A DNA stretch of 36,239 bases from Mikrocytos mackini (Eukaryota > Endomyxa > Ascetosporea > Mikrocytida > Mikrocytiidae). The position numbers were made by a program, and so were the translations under genes. Below, piece by piece: positions 1 to 8,498 of this stretch (position 1 is its first letter; each line of letters starts with the position of its first letter). The stretch is from NCBI GenBank assembly GCA_030180075.1, contig JASNJN010000150.1, forward strand, positions 1 through 36,239, read 5' to 3'. Under the pieces are notes generated by a model. It saw only the letters and a list, made by a program, of their open reading frames with translations, was not told where the DNA came from and did no database searches.

Positions 1-488
1 CGGTTAATTGCAAGCTCTATTTGTACTACGTGAGTTTGTTGTAGTTTTTGTTTGTTATAGAGAGAGTTGACCTTAGTTAAAAAATTGTGATTTTGAAGAC
101 GAATCATAAAGAAAGAGGCTATACAATAAACATATTTTGCAGAATAACCGACATTAGAATTTTGTGTTTGTATAAAAACTTTGATTCCAATTCACAACCC
201 TTTTAGAAGCCTTTCAGTTTTATTTATTCTCCATCAATAAACACCGTGGATATTATATTGTTAGCTAAAATACACTTTCAACTTTAAAACCAAATATATT
301 TTATGTACTTTCTCGTTTTTATAAATGACATAATATCTAAAATCACAACACATTTACAATTTTTTACGTTATATTTTCAAACCCCACCCTGAGTGTTTCT
401 AATTATTTTAATTATAACACTTAAATCTTTATAACCTTTTAAATTCACAAACTCTGAATTTAAAAATTGAATTAGAATTTGAAAGTAA
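1..488. other. AT-rich flank without a gene
   Basis: No convincing coding region is seen. It holds a 51-bp repeat at 21-71 that recurs near the other end of the window (listed separately). A C-rich patch, CCCCACCC, lies at 382-389, about 100 bp upstream of the first gene. CCC-type upstream motifs are known for microsporidian genes, but the distance here is long, so I do not call it a promoter. Confidence 0.5.
21..71. repeat. pogo/Tc1-like terminal repeat, copy 1
   Basis: This 51-bp segment matches 35880-35930 in the same orientation with about four mismatches. Read on the minus strand it contains a string close to the CTCTCTATAAC sequence found at the ends of many pogo/Tigger-type transposons (recalled knowledge). 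No transposase or partner terminus is seen nearby, so it is a solo end or a fragment. Family assignment is tentative. Confidence 0.5.
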
Positions 489-1460
489 ATGACAATTATA
501 AACAATCCTTATCAAACGAAGCTGTCCTCAAATGAAACGACAAATAAACCCGCTAAACCAAATCCCTCGTCGCCGCTGGATATTTTATTGAATGCAGCAA
601 AAACTCCAACCTTACAGATACCACCAGTCAAAGAACTTACACAGAGAAACAGGCAAAAGAGAAGCGTAACAGGAGCACATACAACTAGTCCCAACAACCT
701 ACGCGGATCTTTTCAAACCCAAGCCACAGACTTGATTTCAAAATCAAATCTGAAACAGAGCTCTCGATTGCGTTCACAATCAACAAGGGAATTACCGACA
801 AGTACCTACTCACAAGACCTAAAGAAGAAAGGAGCCATAACACATATTAGCCATGCACATCGCAACTTTGAAGTTAACAACAAAACACCGTTTAACACAA
901 AAGCAGGTACAGCTCCGGCTAGTGAAAGACGCGGCTCAAAAGAAGGATTTTCACACAACAACCCTTTTATCCACGATATTGTTTATCCATCCGATATTTC
1001 AAAGAACATTAACAATTTCATTCCCCAACTAAACACACAAAAAACTAATGTGGAAAAGTTAAGAAATATTAATGCAAAGTGTGAATTCTTACACAGTTTG
1101 TACGCCCGTCAAAGAAATCATTACATCAACACCTACAAAGCGAATAATGATTTAATTTCAGAAGCTTTTTCTACTATTAAGTCTTTAAAAGATGAATTGG
1201 CATTTGCGTTGACTCATTGTAAGTGTAAGAAGGGCGGCATGGAACATTCACAACCAACCAACGCAAATACCGATTCTGAGCCATTTCAAATGAATGGAGT
1301 TTTGCAGTCCTCTGATATAAGCGATCTGTTGTCTAACAATCCCAATATCAGCAATATGAACGAAGACAAGGAGCACACAGAGAACGTGAAAAGAATGAAA
1401 TTAAGTTCTGAAAATAATCAGAGTGAATCTAATATTGAAGAGGAAAATAAACCAAGATGA
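489..1460 (+). CDS. Unrecognised 323-residue hydrophilic protein
   Basis: An intact ATG-to-TGA frame of 323 codons. The product is rich in Asn, Ser, Thr and Lys. The first 150 residues and the last 80 look disordered. A more ordered block at about residues 170-245 contains a likely alpha-helical stretch (LHSLYARQRNHYINTYK and following) that ends in CKCKKGG. There is no signal peptide or membrane segment. I recognise no family. Length, codon usage and the following same-strand gene support a real host gene rather than transposon debris. The ATG is the first in the frame. Confidence 0.65.
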   Translation: MTIINNPYQTKLSSNETTNKPAKPNPSSPLDILLNAAKTPTLQIPPVKELTQRNRQKRSVTGAHTTSPNNLRGSFQTQATDLISKSNLKQSSRLRSQSTRELPTSTYSQDLKKKGAITHISHAHRNFEVNNKTPFNTKAGTAPASERRGSKEGFSHNNPFIHDIVYPSDISKNINNFIPQLNTQKTNVEKLRNINAKCEFLHSLYARQRNHYINTYKANNDLISEAFSTIKSLKDELAFALTHCKCKKGGMEHSQPTNANTDSEPFQMNGVLQSSDISDLLSNNPNISNMNEDKEHTENVKRMKLSSENNQSESNIEEENKPR

Positions 1461-1953
1461 TGTTTTGGAAAAGTAATTAAGTTTAGATTACAATTTATGA
1501 CATTTATAGCTTCAAAACTAACTAATCAGTTTAAAATTATTTAGTGCTTTACTTTTATGGTTTTTCTATTAGATAAATCGTTATCAAGCGTAGATATGTT
1601 ATGTAAAGCATAGAAACAAGTGAATTACTAAATTTATAATTTAGACATACAGCTTAATAATTTTATATTATAAAGGATTAGAGAAACAGTAAGAACATAT
1701 TAAACTAACACAATAAGTCATTCTTTTGTTAAAGTACAACCGAGTTGGTTTGCTTTTCAAATTTAAAAATCTATTTTCAATGTTTTATAGAACACACATT
1801 GTTCTTCCCGAATATACAAACGATGTCTATAAAACACCCACGAACCATGCCGTGCTCTATTCAAACGATGTCAAAATAGATCTATTTTCCTCACGTACAT
1901 AAAATTTCCTGAACTTACAATCAGCACCATTTTCTTATACACTGTTTACACAA
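1461..1953. other. Intergenic stretch
   Basis: AT-rich spacer between two plus-strand genes. I see no gene, inverted repeat or RNA signature. The last 100 bp should hold the promoter of the following gene, but no motif stands out clearly. Confidence 0.5.
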
Positions 1954-2727
1954 ATGAAAGTTGAAAACACACCTTTACTAACCAGAATTAAGTCCAATAC
2001 AAACACCCAAGATCTTTGCGAGTATTTTAACAACACCCACAACTTCAATGTAGAGGGTCGTTTTCTTATCACTGCGACTTCGGTGCTTTACAAGGACGAA
2101 CCAGTCACTTTATTGCTTTTCAATGACAAGTTGTACATGACAACTTACCTACGCAAAGATCCGTCTTTATGGTTCACGCACAAAATACTTAAAGTGCTGA
2201 ACATTGAAGAAGATTACGTATTCACCGTAAATAAACCATCGATTAGTTTAGACCTGCTTTTCAATACAGAAGATGTGAGTATCAAATTTACTACACCTGA
2301 ACTTTTAGAGCAATTTTTGAAGTTCCTTGCTTTTCAAAAGGAGTACGTAGAAACCCCAGAAGAGTACCCAGGTTTGGCTACATATGATCCTAATTTTGCG
2401 TTTCAGAAAAACAAAAGTAATGATACGCTGTTCCGAACGAATATAGATGTCTACAACAAAATCGAACAGGAGAAAATAACCAAACTTAAAGAGAAAGTGC
2501 TGGAAAATGGATTTAAACCAAACATATATAAACCAAATGATCCACCATATGATCCTGCTGTTGTCTCGACTTTCAGTTTAGACGTGCCAAGCTTGAATCC
2601 AAGTGAATTGAGAATGTATATGGAATTAACGTTCAAATGCCAAAGATGTGAGAAAACAATAAAGTATTATGATGAAAGTATGGTTGAAAATTTGATTTGT
2701 GAATGTGGCTATGAGATAATAGGATGA
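1954..2727 (+). CDS. Unrecognised 257-residue protein with C-terminal zinc-ribbon-like motif
   Basis: An intact frame starting at the first ATG. Residues 1-130 alternate short hydrophobic and polar segments (for example RFLITATSVLYKDEPVTLLL) in a beta-rich pattern that resembles a PH-like fold; this is inference from pattern only. A charged helical linker follows at about 165-185. The C-terminus carries a CX2C...CXC pattern (CQRC, then CECG in the last 10 residues), consistent with a zinc ribbon. There is no signal peptide or membrane segment. A PH-like domain plus zinc ribbon could fit a transcription or trafficking factor, but I cannot name it. The stop lies about 65 bp from the Tc1-like element. 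Confidence 0.7.
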   Translation: MKVENTPLLTRIKSNTNTQDLCEYFNNTHNFNVEGRFLITATSVLYKDEPVTLLLFNDKLYMTTYLRKDPSLWFTHKILKVLNIEEDYVFTVNKPSISLDLLFNTEDVSIKFTTPELLEQFLKFLAFQKEYVETPEEYPGLATYDPNFAFQKNKSNDTLFRTNIDVYNKIEQEKITKLKEKVLENGFKPNIYKPNDPPYDPAVVSTFSLDVPSLNPSELRMYMELTFKCQRCEKTIKYYDESMVENLICECGYEIIG

Positions 2728-3038
2728 ATAATTATTTGAGTTGGTAAATAAGATTTTGATTAGTTGCTTGGTTTGAAGAAGAATTATCATTAGGGAAACC
2801 GAAAATATCATTATAAGCACTTATTAAATCGAGTTTTGATACAAAATAAGCATTTACAATCGATTTTTATTCCATTAAATAAAATATTTGAATAAAATTA
2901 ATAAAAATAATTTCCAAAGAGTGATTTAATTAATTTAAAGTTATTTGAATAAAATATATATTAAGTTAAAATAATTAAAATCAACAAAAGAAAACGTAAA
3001 AAATCTTAATAAAAATGTTCAAAATAAATTAAACAAAA

Positions 3039-4283
3039 TCAATACTTCGTAATATCGCCTTGTAATTCCAAAACTGCCGATAATCGTTCGTCCCAATTAT
3101 CAATATGCTTCCTTACCTCCTCTTTCCCAAAAGTATTCCATATATTGTATCCTGGTCCATAGGTCGCGTCTATTTACGCTAACTTTTATTTTTCATATAG
3201 AAGACAATTATACCCGTACGACAAGTATGTTGTTAGCATTGTGTTAGCATGTTGCTTTTAGTCAAAACCAGTCGAATTGGGCAAGTTGTGGGGTTTGTGG
3301 CGACTTTTTAATAAAAAGTCGACAAAAATTTTTTCGCACCAAAAAATTTCAAGGGTAAATTTCCTAATAAAAAATGGTTTTTAAAAAATTAGCGTAAATA
3401 GACCTGACCTGGTCCATAATGTCGCTTTACTTGTAAATTTCCTTTCATTCTCATATACTTTGTTAGCAAGCGCGGCCCAAAACGTTTCAATTGGGTTCAA
3501 GTCAGGACTGTTGGGTGGAATGTTTATCACGTCATATCCCAGTTGAATACAAGCATTTTCGGACATCTTGGATTTATGACATGGTGCATTGTCCTGTAAT
3601 ATAAAGAATCCGTCTGTCCCAAACATAGAATTTAACTTGGTATTGAATTGTCCCTCCATAACACCCACATATTTGATTGAATCCATCGTTTTTTGAATTT
3701 GTTCTAAGTGAACAACTCCGCTTGTTGAAATCGCACCATACACCATAATGCTGTGCTTTTTATAGTTTTTTTGAACCTTCCTGCTTTTTAATAAAGGGTC
3801 AATTCCATGCCGCCACCATATTCGTTGGCTTTCGGCAGAATCTTCAAGTGTAAATCTATTTCTGTCGGTACAAACAACCATATCCTTTAGATGAGGCATA
3901 TTGATTGCGTTTGACGCAAATATATGTCTTTTCTGTTTTGTTTTGTTTGTAATAAAGGGCCTCCTCGTCTTCTTATAGCACCTTAAATCGTTGTTTTTGA
4001 GAAATCTTAACAAGGTGGAATAGCTTATAGAGAGTTGAAGAGCTGTAATTAATTTCCTGGGCCGTATGCATGGTGTTCTCTTTATGTAGTTGATTATCTG
4101 TCGAGCTGTCCTTGGTGTAGTTGATTTTGGTCTTCCCAAAGTTTTATTTTGACTCCAAGATATTCTTTTATTGAACCTCTTATACACTGTTGTAAAATGC
4201 ATTTTGGTTACTTTAGCGACTTCCCTATAGGATTTTAGTTTCTTATAGAGTTTTTGTAACGCTGTATTCGAGAAATTATGCAT
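3039..4283 (-). pseudogene. Tc1-like transposase, interrupted by a MITE
   Basis: DNA transposase that would cut and join the ends of the surrounding element. From the ATG at 4283 the product has two N-terminal helix-turn-helix regions (residues about 1-110) separated by a GRPK motif. The catalytic domain follows: first Asp in CTDRNRF, second Asp in LQDNAPCH, and Glu in NPIETFW exactly 34 residues later, so DD34E. The first motif is usually SDE; here it is TDR, with the Asp kept. The frame runs into the inserted MITE and stops at 3381. The native C-terminus is found beyond the insertion, in another frame, ending with stop 3039-3041 (HIDNWDERLSAVLE is readable there). So there is both an insertion and a one-base shift near 3120-3155. 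Non-functional. Confidence 0.85.
3162..3409. mobile_element. 248-bp MITE with 9-bp target duplication (Mutator-type)
   Basis: The left end GGTCGCGTCTATTTACGCTAA matches the inverse of the right end, GGTCAGGTCTATTTACGCTAA, at 19 of 21 positions. It is flanked by perfect 9-bp direct repeats TGGTCCATA at 3153-3161 and 3410-3418. Nine-base duplications are typical of Mutator-like elements. It has no coding capacity. The ends do not resemble the 173-bp repeats of the Mutator-like element at 29563, so that enzyme is not the obvious mover. Confidence 0.85.
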
Positions 4284-4492
4284 TTAATTTTTAGAAAAAA
4301 GTTAAAATTCAAAAATCATTACAAAAAACTTCATTAATCTGGATTAATAATTATAGACGTCCATCAAATTAGTATCTACTTAATTAACTTACAGATAAGT
4401 TCTTTTATAAGCTATATGATAACAATTTTAAGGAAATCATAAATAAAAATTTTTAATTTTTGAAATTTTAGACGGCTAAAACTTCGTTTCCC

Positions 4493-4828
4493 TACATCAG
4501 AACTCCATATAATTACAAACAATTGACGAAGAAAGCATATTGCACTTTACTAGTTAACAAAAGCTCATGCAAGTATCTCAAAGAAGAAAAAACAATAACC
4601 AACTCTAGTTTGTAAAAGAACAGAATTTCCTTCCATATAGAATATTTTAAAAGATGGACTAAGTATATGACATGACAAGGAAGAATAGATAGGATGTGGT
4701 CTGTAAAATAAACCATACACTGCGAATATGAAATAATAAGAGAAAATACCAAATTTTTAAGAAGAAAGGTAATTTCAACATTAAGTTAAGTAATTTTTAA
4801 TTTTTTCCTCATTAAGTGGCATTTTGTT
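4493..4828. other. Spacer between transposons
   Basis: AT-rich, no gene or repeat recognised. A minus-strand frame of 79 codons here is hydrophobic and low-complexity, and I regard it as chance. Confidence 0.4.
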
Positions 4829-4836
4829 ATTTAAAC

Positions 4837-5217
4837 TAGGGTTTAAAATGACGGGTCACGGGTAATGGTATTAATCAACCAATATACACAACCACAACCC
4901 ATTAACGTTTGTGAAAATGATTGTACGTGCGTATTTAACAATACTGTATATTTTATATTAATTTTCGTACAGATTAATAAAAAATCTTATAATATTTTGA
5001 CGTTTTAAAAATTTTCCTGAAAACCCATTTTCAATTACCCGGGTAACGGGTAATTGATTATTAAGCCGTATGTGAAGGTATTTCATCAAATAAAAGTGCG
5101 CAAATCGATATCTGGAAAAAATTGAGGTTGCCATAAAAATTTCGAAATTTTTAACGATAATAAACCTATATAAAAATACATTTTAAATTTGTCGCTACCC
5201 GACCATTTTAAACCCTA
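4837..5217. mobile_element. 381-bp hAT-type MITE
   Basis: The ends are TAGGGTTTAAAATG at 4837 and its inverse CATTTTAAACCCTA ending at 5217. The perfect inverted match covers 14 bp and then continues with mismatches through ACGGGT/ACCCG. It is flanked by identical 8-bp direct repeats ATTTAAAC at 4829-4836 and 5218-5225, the duplication size of hAT transposons. Short CCCGGGTAACGGGTAA-type internal repeats occur near 5038-5054. No coding capacity. Confidence 0.85.
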
Positions 5218-5329
5218 ATTTAAACACATCCTATTATATGGGTTACAAGTATTTTAAAAGTTTTTTAAAGTAGTAAAACAAGTGTTGAATTTATTTTGAA
5301 ACAACATATCCATGGATCATAGAACAAAT

Positions 5330-5577
5330 GAGGCACTTAGAATCAAAAGAGCGCAAAGTGACATTTTCAAAATGGAAAATATTAGGCCTCATTAATGAAA
5401 TATATTGACCCTAATACTTTTGTTTGAAGTTGGAGGCAATTGATTTTTGTTAGTCATAAATATAATTAATAAAATAAATTACCTATTTAATATTTAAAGA
5501 CGGAGTATTTTACACTTATCAATCTATATTTTCACTTTTTAGAAATCACTCTGCACTCTTTTGATTCTAAGTGCCTC
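5330..5577. mobile_element. 248-bp MITE with about 32-bp inverted ends
   Basis: The left end starts GAGGCACTTAGAATCAAAAG and the right end is its inverse ending at 5577. The match runs about 32 bp with only about two differences. AAAT flanks both sides (5326-5329, 5578-5581) and may be a short target duplication, although four AT bases are weak evidence. No coding capacity. Superfamily not assigned. Confidence 0.75.
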
Positions 5578-5823
5578 AAATGTAATCACAATACATATCA
5601 TTAAGAGTTATCGATATAACATGTTGGATTGGCAATATACAACATATTGAATGTGTTTTTTGTTTATTATGGTTTGTTACAAACAAAATGTTTATTTTCA
5701 CTGTTGAAATACTTTTGAATACACATGTATAATCAATTTTTGATTCATTAAAACAAATTATTTAATTTTGAATCAAATATTAATATTTTGTCGAATTGAA
5801 CCCTAGAATGATCTGAATTATAT

Positions 5824-6955
5824 TTCGAACAGTGTTCGAAAAGGGGAAATTCTAAATTTCCCCAAAAAAACCGAAAGGTTAAAATACCGTTACACCGGAC
5901 AGCCCCACCGTAAAGGGGCTAGGGTCAATGTCGGGCGAAAGGCCTAAACATGCTGAAGCAGGTTCGAACTCGGTCGAACCGTAGTAGCCTGGAAAACAGG
6001 GGCCCAACGGCTCCACGAATCCAGGATGGCATAACAACTACCAGCCCGTAAACGCTAACACGCGAGGGTCTACGACCCTTACACGAAAGGGCTGAGTGGA
6101 ATGTATCCAAATGTCAAAAACCGTCAAATCACAATGCGTGATTAATTTTATTAAACATGTTATGTTTTTATATAGACTGAACATCACCAATACAGGTGAG
6201 TCTATTTTTGAAACACTGTTTATTTTTGATACACTGTTATTTTCGAAACAGTAAGTTGGCCGGAAAAGCATTTAAAGGCTTTCCAAGAAAGCCAAGCTTT
6301 TAATAATGGCAAAACATGCCTTAAAAGAATATTAATACGCGTATGCTTATTATCCAAATTAATTGGACAGCATCAAGCGTTTCCCAGGTAAATCCTGAAA
6401 TTGGAAAGTTAACTTTCCAAAAATGGCATGTTCCGTACACGAGTCGCAACAAAGCCTCACCACCCATAAAGGGGCACAAGTTGCAAAGGTACGGATAGAA
6501 CATGCCATTTATCCACTTAAACCATAAAAGGCCGTGGTATAAAACAACCAGTAAAGGCGCCCTTAATATTGAAACAAGGGAAGGTTTAAGTTGAGTTTCA
6601 AAAATAAACCGTTAATCTGACACAATCAGACATAGGTTTAGAGGACTATATAAATTAACGGTTAGTTAAATCGATTTTTTAATTGGGAATATTAAAGGCA
6701 TGTAGCCATTTAGTGACCTATCCCGTCAAAAATAAATAAACCTCATATAAACTCCTTATTTGGAATGTTTTATTTATAAAAGGCATAATTAGTTTAATAC
6801 TATTAATTATAATAAATTGGGACAAGACGGTGAGATAGGGTCACAGGAGTAGTTATAATAAATAATTAAATTGTGTTCCTGAACTAAAAAAAAATTAGTT
6901 TTTTAAAGGAACATAAGTTAAAACATCTTTTGTATGATCTGATCGGGTTATACAA
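5824..6955. other. Dense array of stem-loops (candidate structured RNA or hairpin element cluster)
   Basis: At least 18 short inverted repeats follow one another with little space between. Examples: 5824-5840 (7-bp stem); 5843-5863 (9-bp stem, 3-nt loop); 5869-5880 (GAAA loop); 5901-5920; 5961-5980 (GGTTCGA/TCGAACC); 6042-6094 (CAGCCC/GGGCTG enclosing 6065-6079 AGGGTC/GACCCT); 6127-6143; 6153-6168; 6172-6205; 6264-6301 (nested); 6337-6380 (three nested stems); 6401-6420 (perfect 20-bp palindrome); 6423-6508 (11+5-bp stem enclosing another); 6514-6593; 6607-6663; 6713-6844; 6875-6912; 6930-6955. The first 300 bp are richer in G+C than the surroundings. Three small minus-strand frames here look like chance. 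It could be a structured non-coding RNA, a cluster of mobile hairpins, or a relic of either. Confidence 0.7.
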
Positions 6956-7433
6956 TCAAGCATATTAAATATATTTCAATACAACGAATAAATTTATTAC
7001 AAATATATGGTGTGATAATATAATTTTTATTTATTAACTAATCTTATTAAAATAATATATAATTTGTATTCAACAAGAAGAAATGTACTCACGTAGTTAT
7101 TTGTTTCTTCAGTATTAAACCAATATTTTAATATTATAAATAAAATTCCACCTGTATATTAAAATATTTTCAATAATGACATCAAAATAATTTATTAGTA
7201 AACAAAATTAAAAATATTTATTATTTTTAGGTGTGCCTACGCTTCGCACTTATTAATCGTGATTACACCTAGTTATGCGTANNNNTAGTTTATTTGTTTA
7301 TATTCTTAAAATAAAAAGTGTCCTAACAACACTGATTTAACTATGAAAATAATTTACGCATTAAAAACTATTACATAACCCTTAGTCAAAAAAGTATATT
7401 TAACTAAATAAATCATTTAATTAAATTCATAAT
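6956..7433. other. AT-rich spacer with a 4-base gap
   Basis: No gene is seen. It includes an assembly gap (N at 7282-7285) and the hAT-end-like segment at 7229-7270 listed separately. Confidence 0.5.
7229..7270. repeat. Solo hAT-end-like segment
   Basis: Positions 7229-7247 (AGGTGTGCCTACGCTTCGC) match the inverse of 19963-19981 at 17 of 19 bases, i.e. the proposed right end of the hAT element at 17611-19981. The segment is also bounded by AGGTGT and its inverse ACACCT at 7265-7270, as if it were a 42-bp mini-copy or the remnant of an imperfect excision. Confidence 0.5.
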
Positions 7434-8498
7434 TTACATGTTTTTATTGATGAAATACATTGAATAAACAGGCTTCGCATGACCATGTAATATACTTGTA
7501 TTAATGTTCTGTTTAATATCCCATACTCTTATTGTTGAATCTGTACTACATGAGAAGGCAAGGTCATTTTTAATCTGAAAGTCCCAGACGGCTTGCTTAT
7601 GTGCATCTAAAACCGTAAAATCATTGATTATTGCCTGGTCACAGAATTTATAAATACTGCCGTCCATGTTTCCTAAAACAATTTGATCATCTTTTCCATC
7701 CCCACATTCTATGTTTTTTATTAAAGTGCTGTATTTCGGTATCCCCGCATGTGGTAATTTTTCTTCGTTTCTAATTGAGTATTTATTATGCTCTTCAATC
7801 GAAAAATAGCTTCTATAAAAATTTCCTGCAAAACTTGAATAATATATAAACTTCTGTTCTGTGCAGTAGAATTGGGATATTTCCTTTGTTTGTGAATTTG
7901 ACAGACCTTTGTTGAAGTCAAGGGCTATCATGCTTGTGTTATTTCTCTTAAAGTTTAAGAAGTCGTAGTCGCTTCTTCCTTTTGTTATTTGTACAAAGTC
8001 ATTTATGTTACAAGATATCAGCTCGGAAGATTCGTTTAGAACAACAATTCTGTCCGTGTCAATGATTTGATAGTCATTGATAAACTGCGTTATTCTGACC
8101 TCGCGCTCCCCGTTCTTTTCTCGGTAGTCTTTAATCCCAATGGAACCCGTTTCGCTGATCCATAGTAGTATGTTAGAGTTTGTGGTGCTGTGGTAGCCGC
8201 CCATAAGCGTGCCGTTTGTGAGTCTGAAAGAATTTTCGATCGAGTTCTTCGTGAGATCGAGGCCATATGCCTTGTAATTGGAAAGAAGCGTCACATTTGA
8301 ACTGTTAGATTGTGGTATTATTTTGGCTATTGGAGGATTGGGGATGCTGAGACTTGAAACGATTTCCATATTTTTCAAATCCCATGTTAGAATGAAGGAA
8401 TCCGCCCCCGCAGAAAGTAGAAACGTTCCTTCATGATATTCGTTGTCCGGGGCTTCTGTTAGTTCAACATAAGGCTCGGATGTCTCGGAAGTCTGCAT
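7434..8498 (-). CDS. WD40-repeat protein
   Basis: A beta-propeller scaffold for protein complexes; the specific partner cannot be told. About 354 residues from the ATG at 8498. An N-terminal blade reads LLSAGADSFILTWDLKN. The C-terminal blades are clearest: an AHKQAVWDF...STDSTIRVWDIKQ repeat followed by LHGHAKPVYSMYF. The middle blades are degenerate. No signal peptide or membrane segment. An in-frame upstream ATG at 8555 would overlap the divergent RNA polymerase gene by 59 bp. I prefer 8498 because it loses no propeller sequence, but that start still overlaps the neighbour's ATG (shared CATG). Confidence 0.85.
   Translation of the reverse strand: MQTSETSEPYVELTEAPDNEYHEGTFLLSAGADSFILTWDLKNMEIVSSLSIPNPPIAKIIPQSNSSNVTLLSNYKAYGLDLTKNSIENSFRLTNGTLMGGYHSTTNSNILLWISETGSIGIKDYREKNGEREVRITQFINDYQIIDTDRIVVLNESSELISCNINDFVQITKGRSDYDFLNFKRNNTSMIALDFNKGLSNSQTKEISQFYCTEQKFIYYSSFAGNFYRSYFSIEEHNKYSIRNEEKLPHAGIPKYSTLIKNIECGDGKDDQIVLGNMDGSIYKFCDQAIINDFTVLDAHKQAVWDFQIKNDLAFSCSTDSTIRVWDIKQNINTSILHGHAKPVYSMYFINKNM

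Larger units (their letters stand above)
2793..4492 (-). mobile_element. Tc1-like (IS630/Tc1/mariner) element, degraded
   Basis: The element encodes a DD34E transposase on the minus strand. Candidate termini are GGGAAACCGAA at 2793 and its near-inverse TTCGTTTCCC ending at 4492. Each is flanked by TA (2791-2792 and 4493-4494), the target duplication expected for this superfamily. The identical inverted repeat is short, about 7 bp plus scattered matches. Removing the inner 248-bp MITE and one copy of its 9-bp duplication leaves about 1.44 kb, normal for a Tc1 element. The inner insertion shows this copy is older than that MITE's movement. Confidence 0.65.

Noticed and set aside
4513-4752. 79-codon minus-strand frame
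   Set aside because: Low-complexity hydrophobic product between two transposons, without similarity to any family I know.
5955-5985. GGTTCGAACTC resembles a tRNA B box
   Set aside because: No cloverleaf can be formed: the flanking 5-bp T stem does not pair, and the bases instead form the local hairpin GGTTCGA/TCGAACC.
5925-6503. Three minus-strand frames of 60-77 codons in the hairpin array
   Set aside because: No recognisable product, overlapping frames, and the sequence is explained by consecutive inverted repeats.
7282-7285. NNNN gap (and a single N at 13630)
   Set aside because: Assembly uncertainty rather than biology, though both lie beside repeats.
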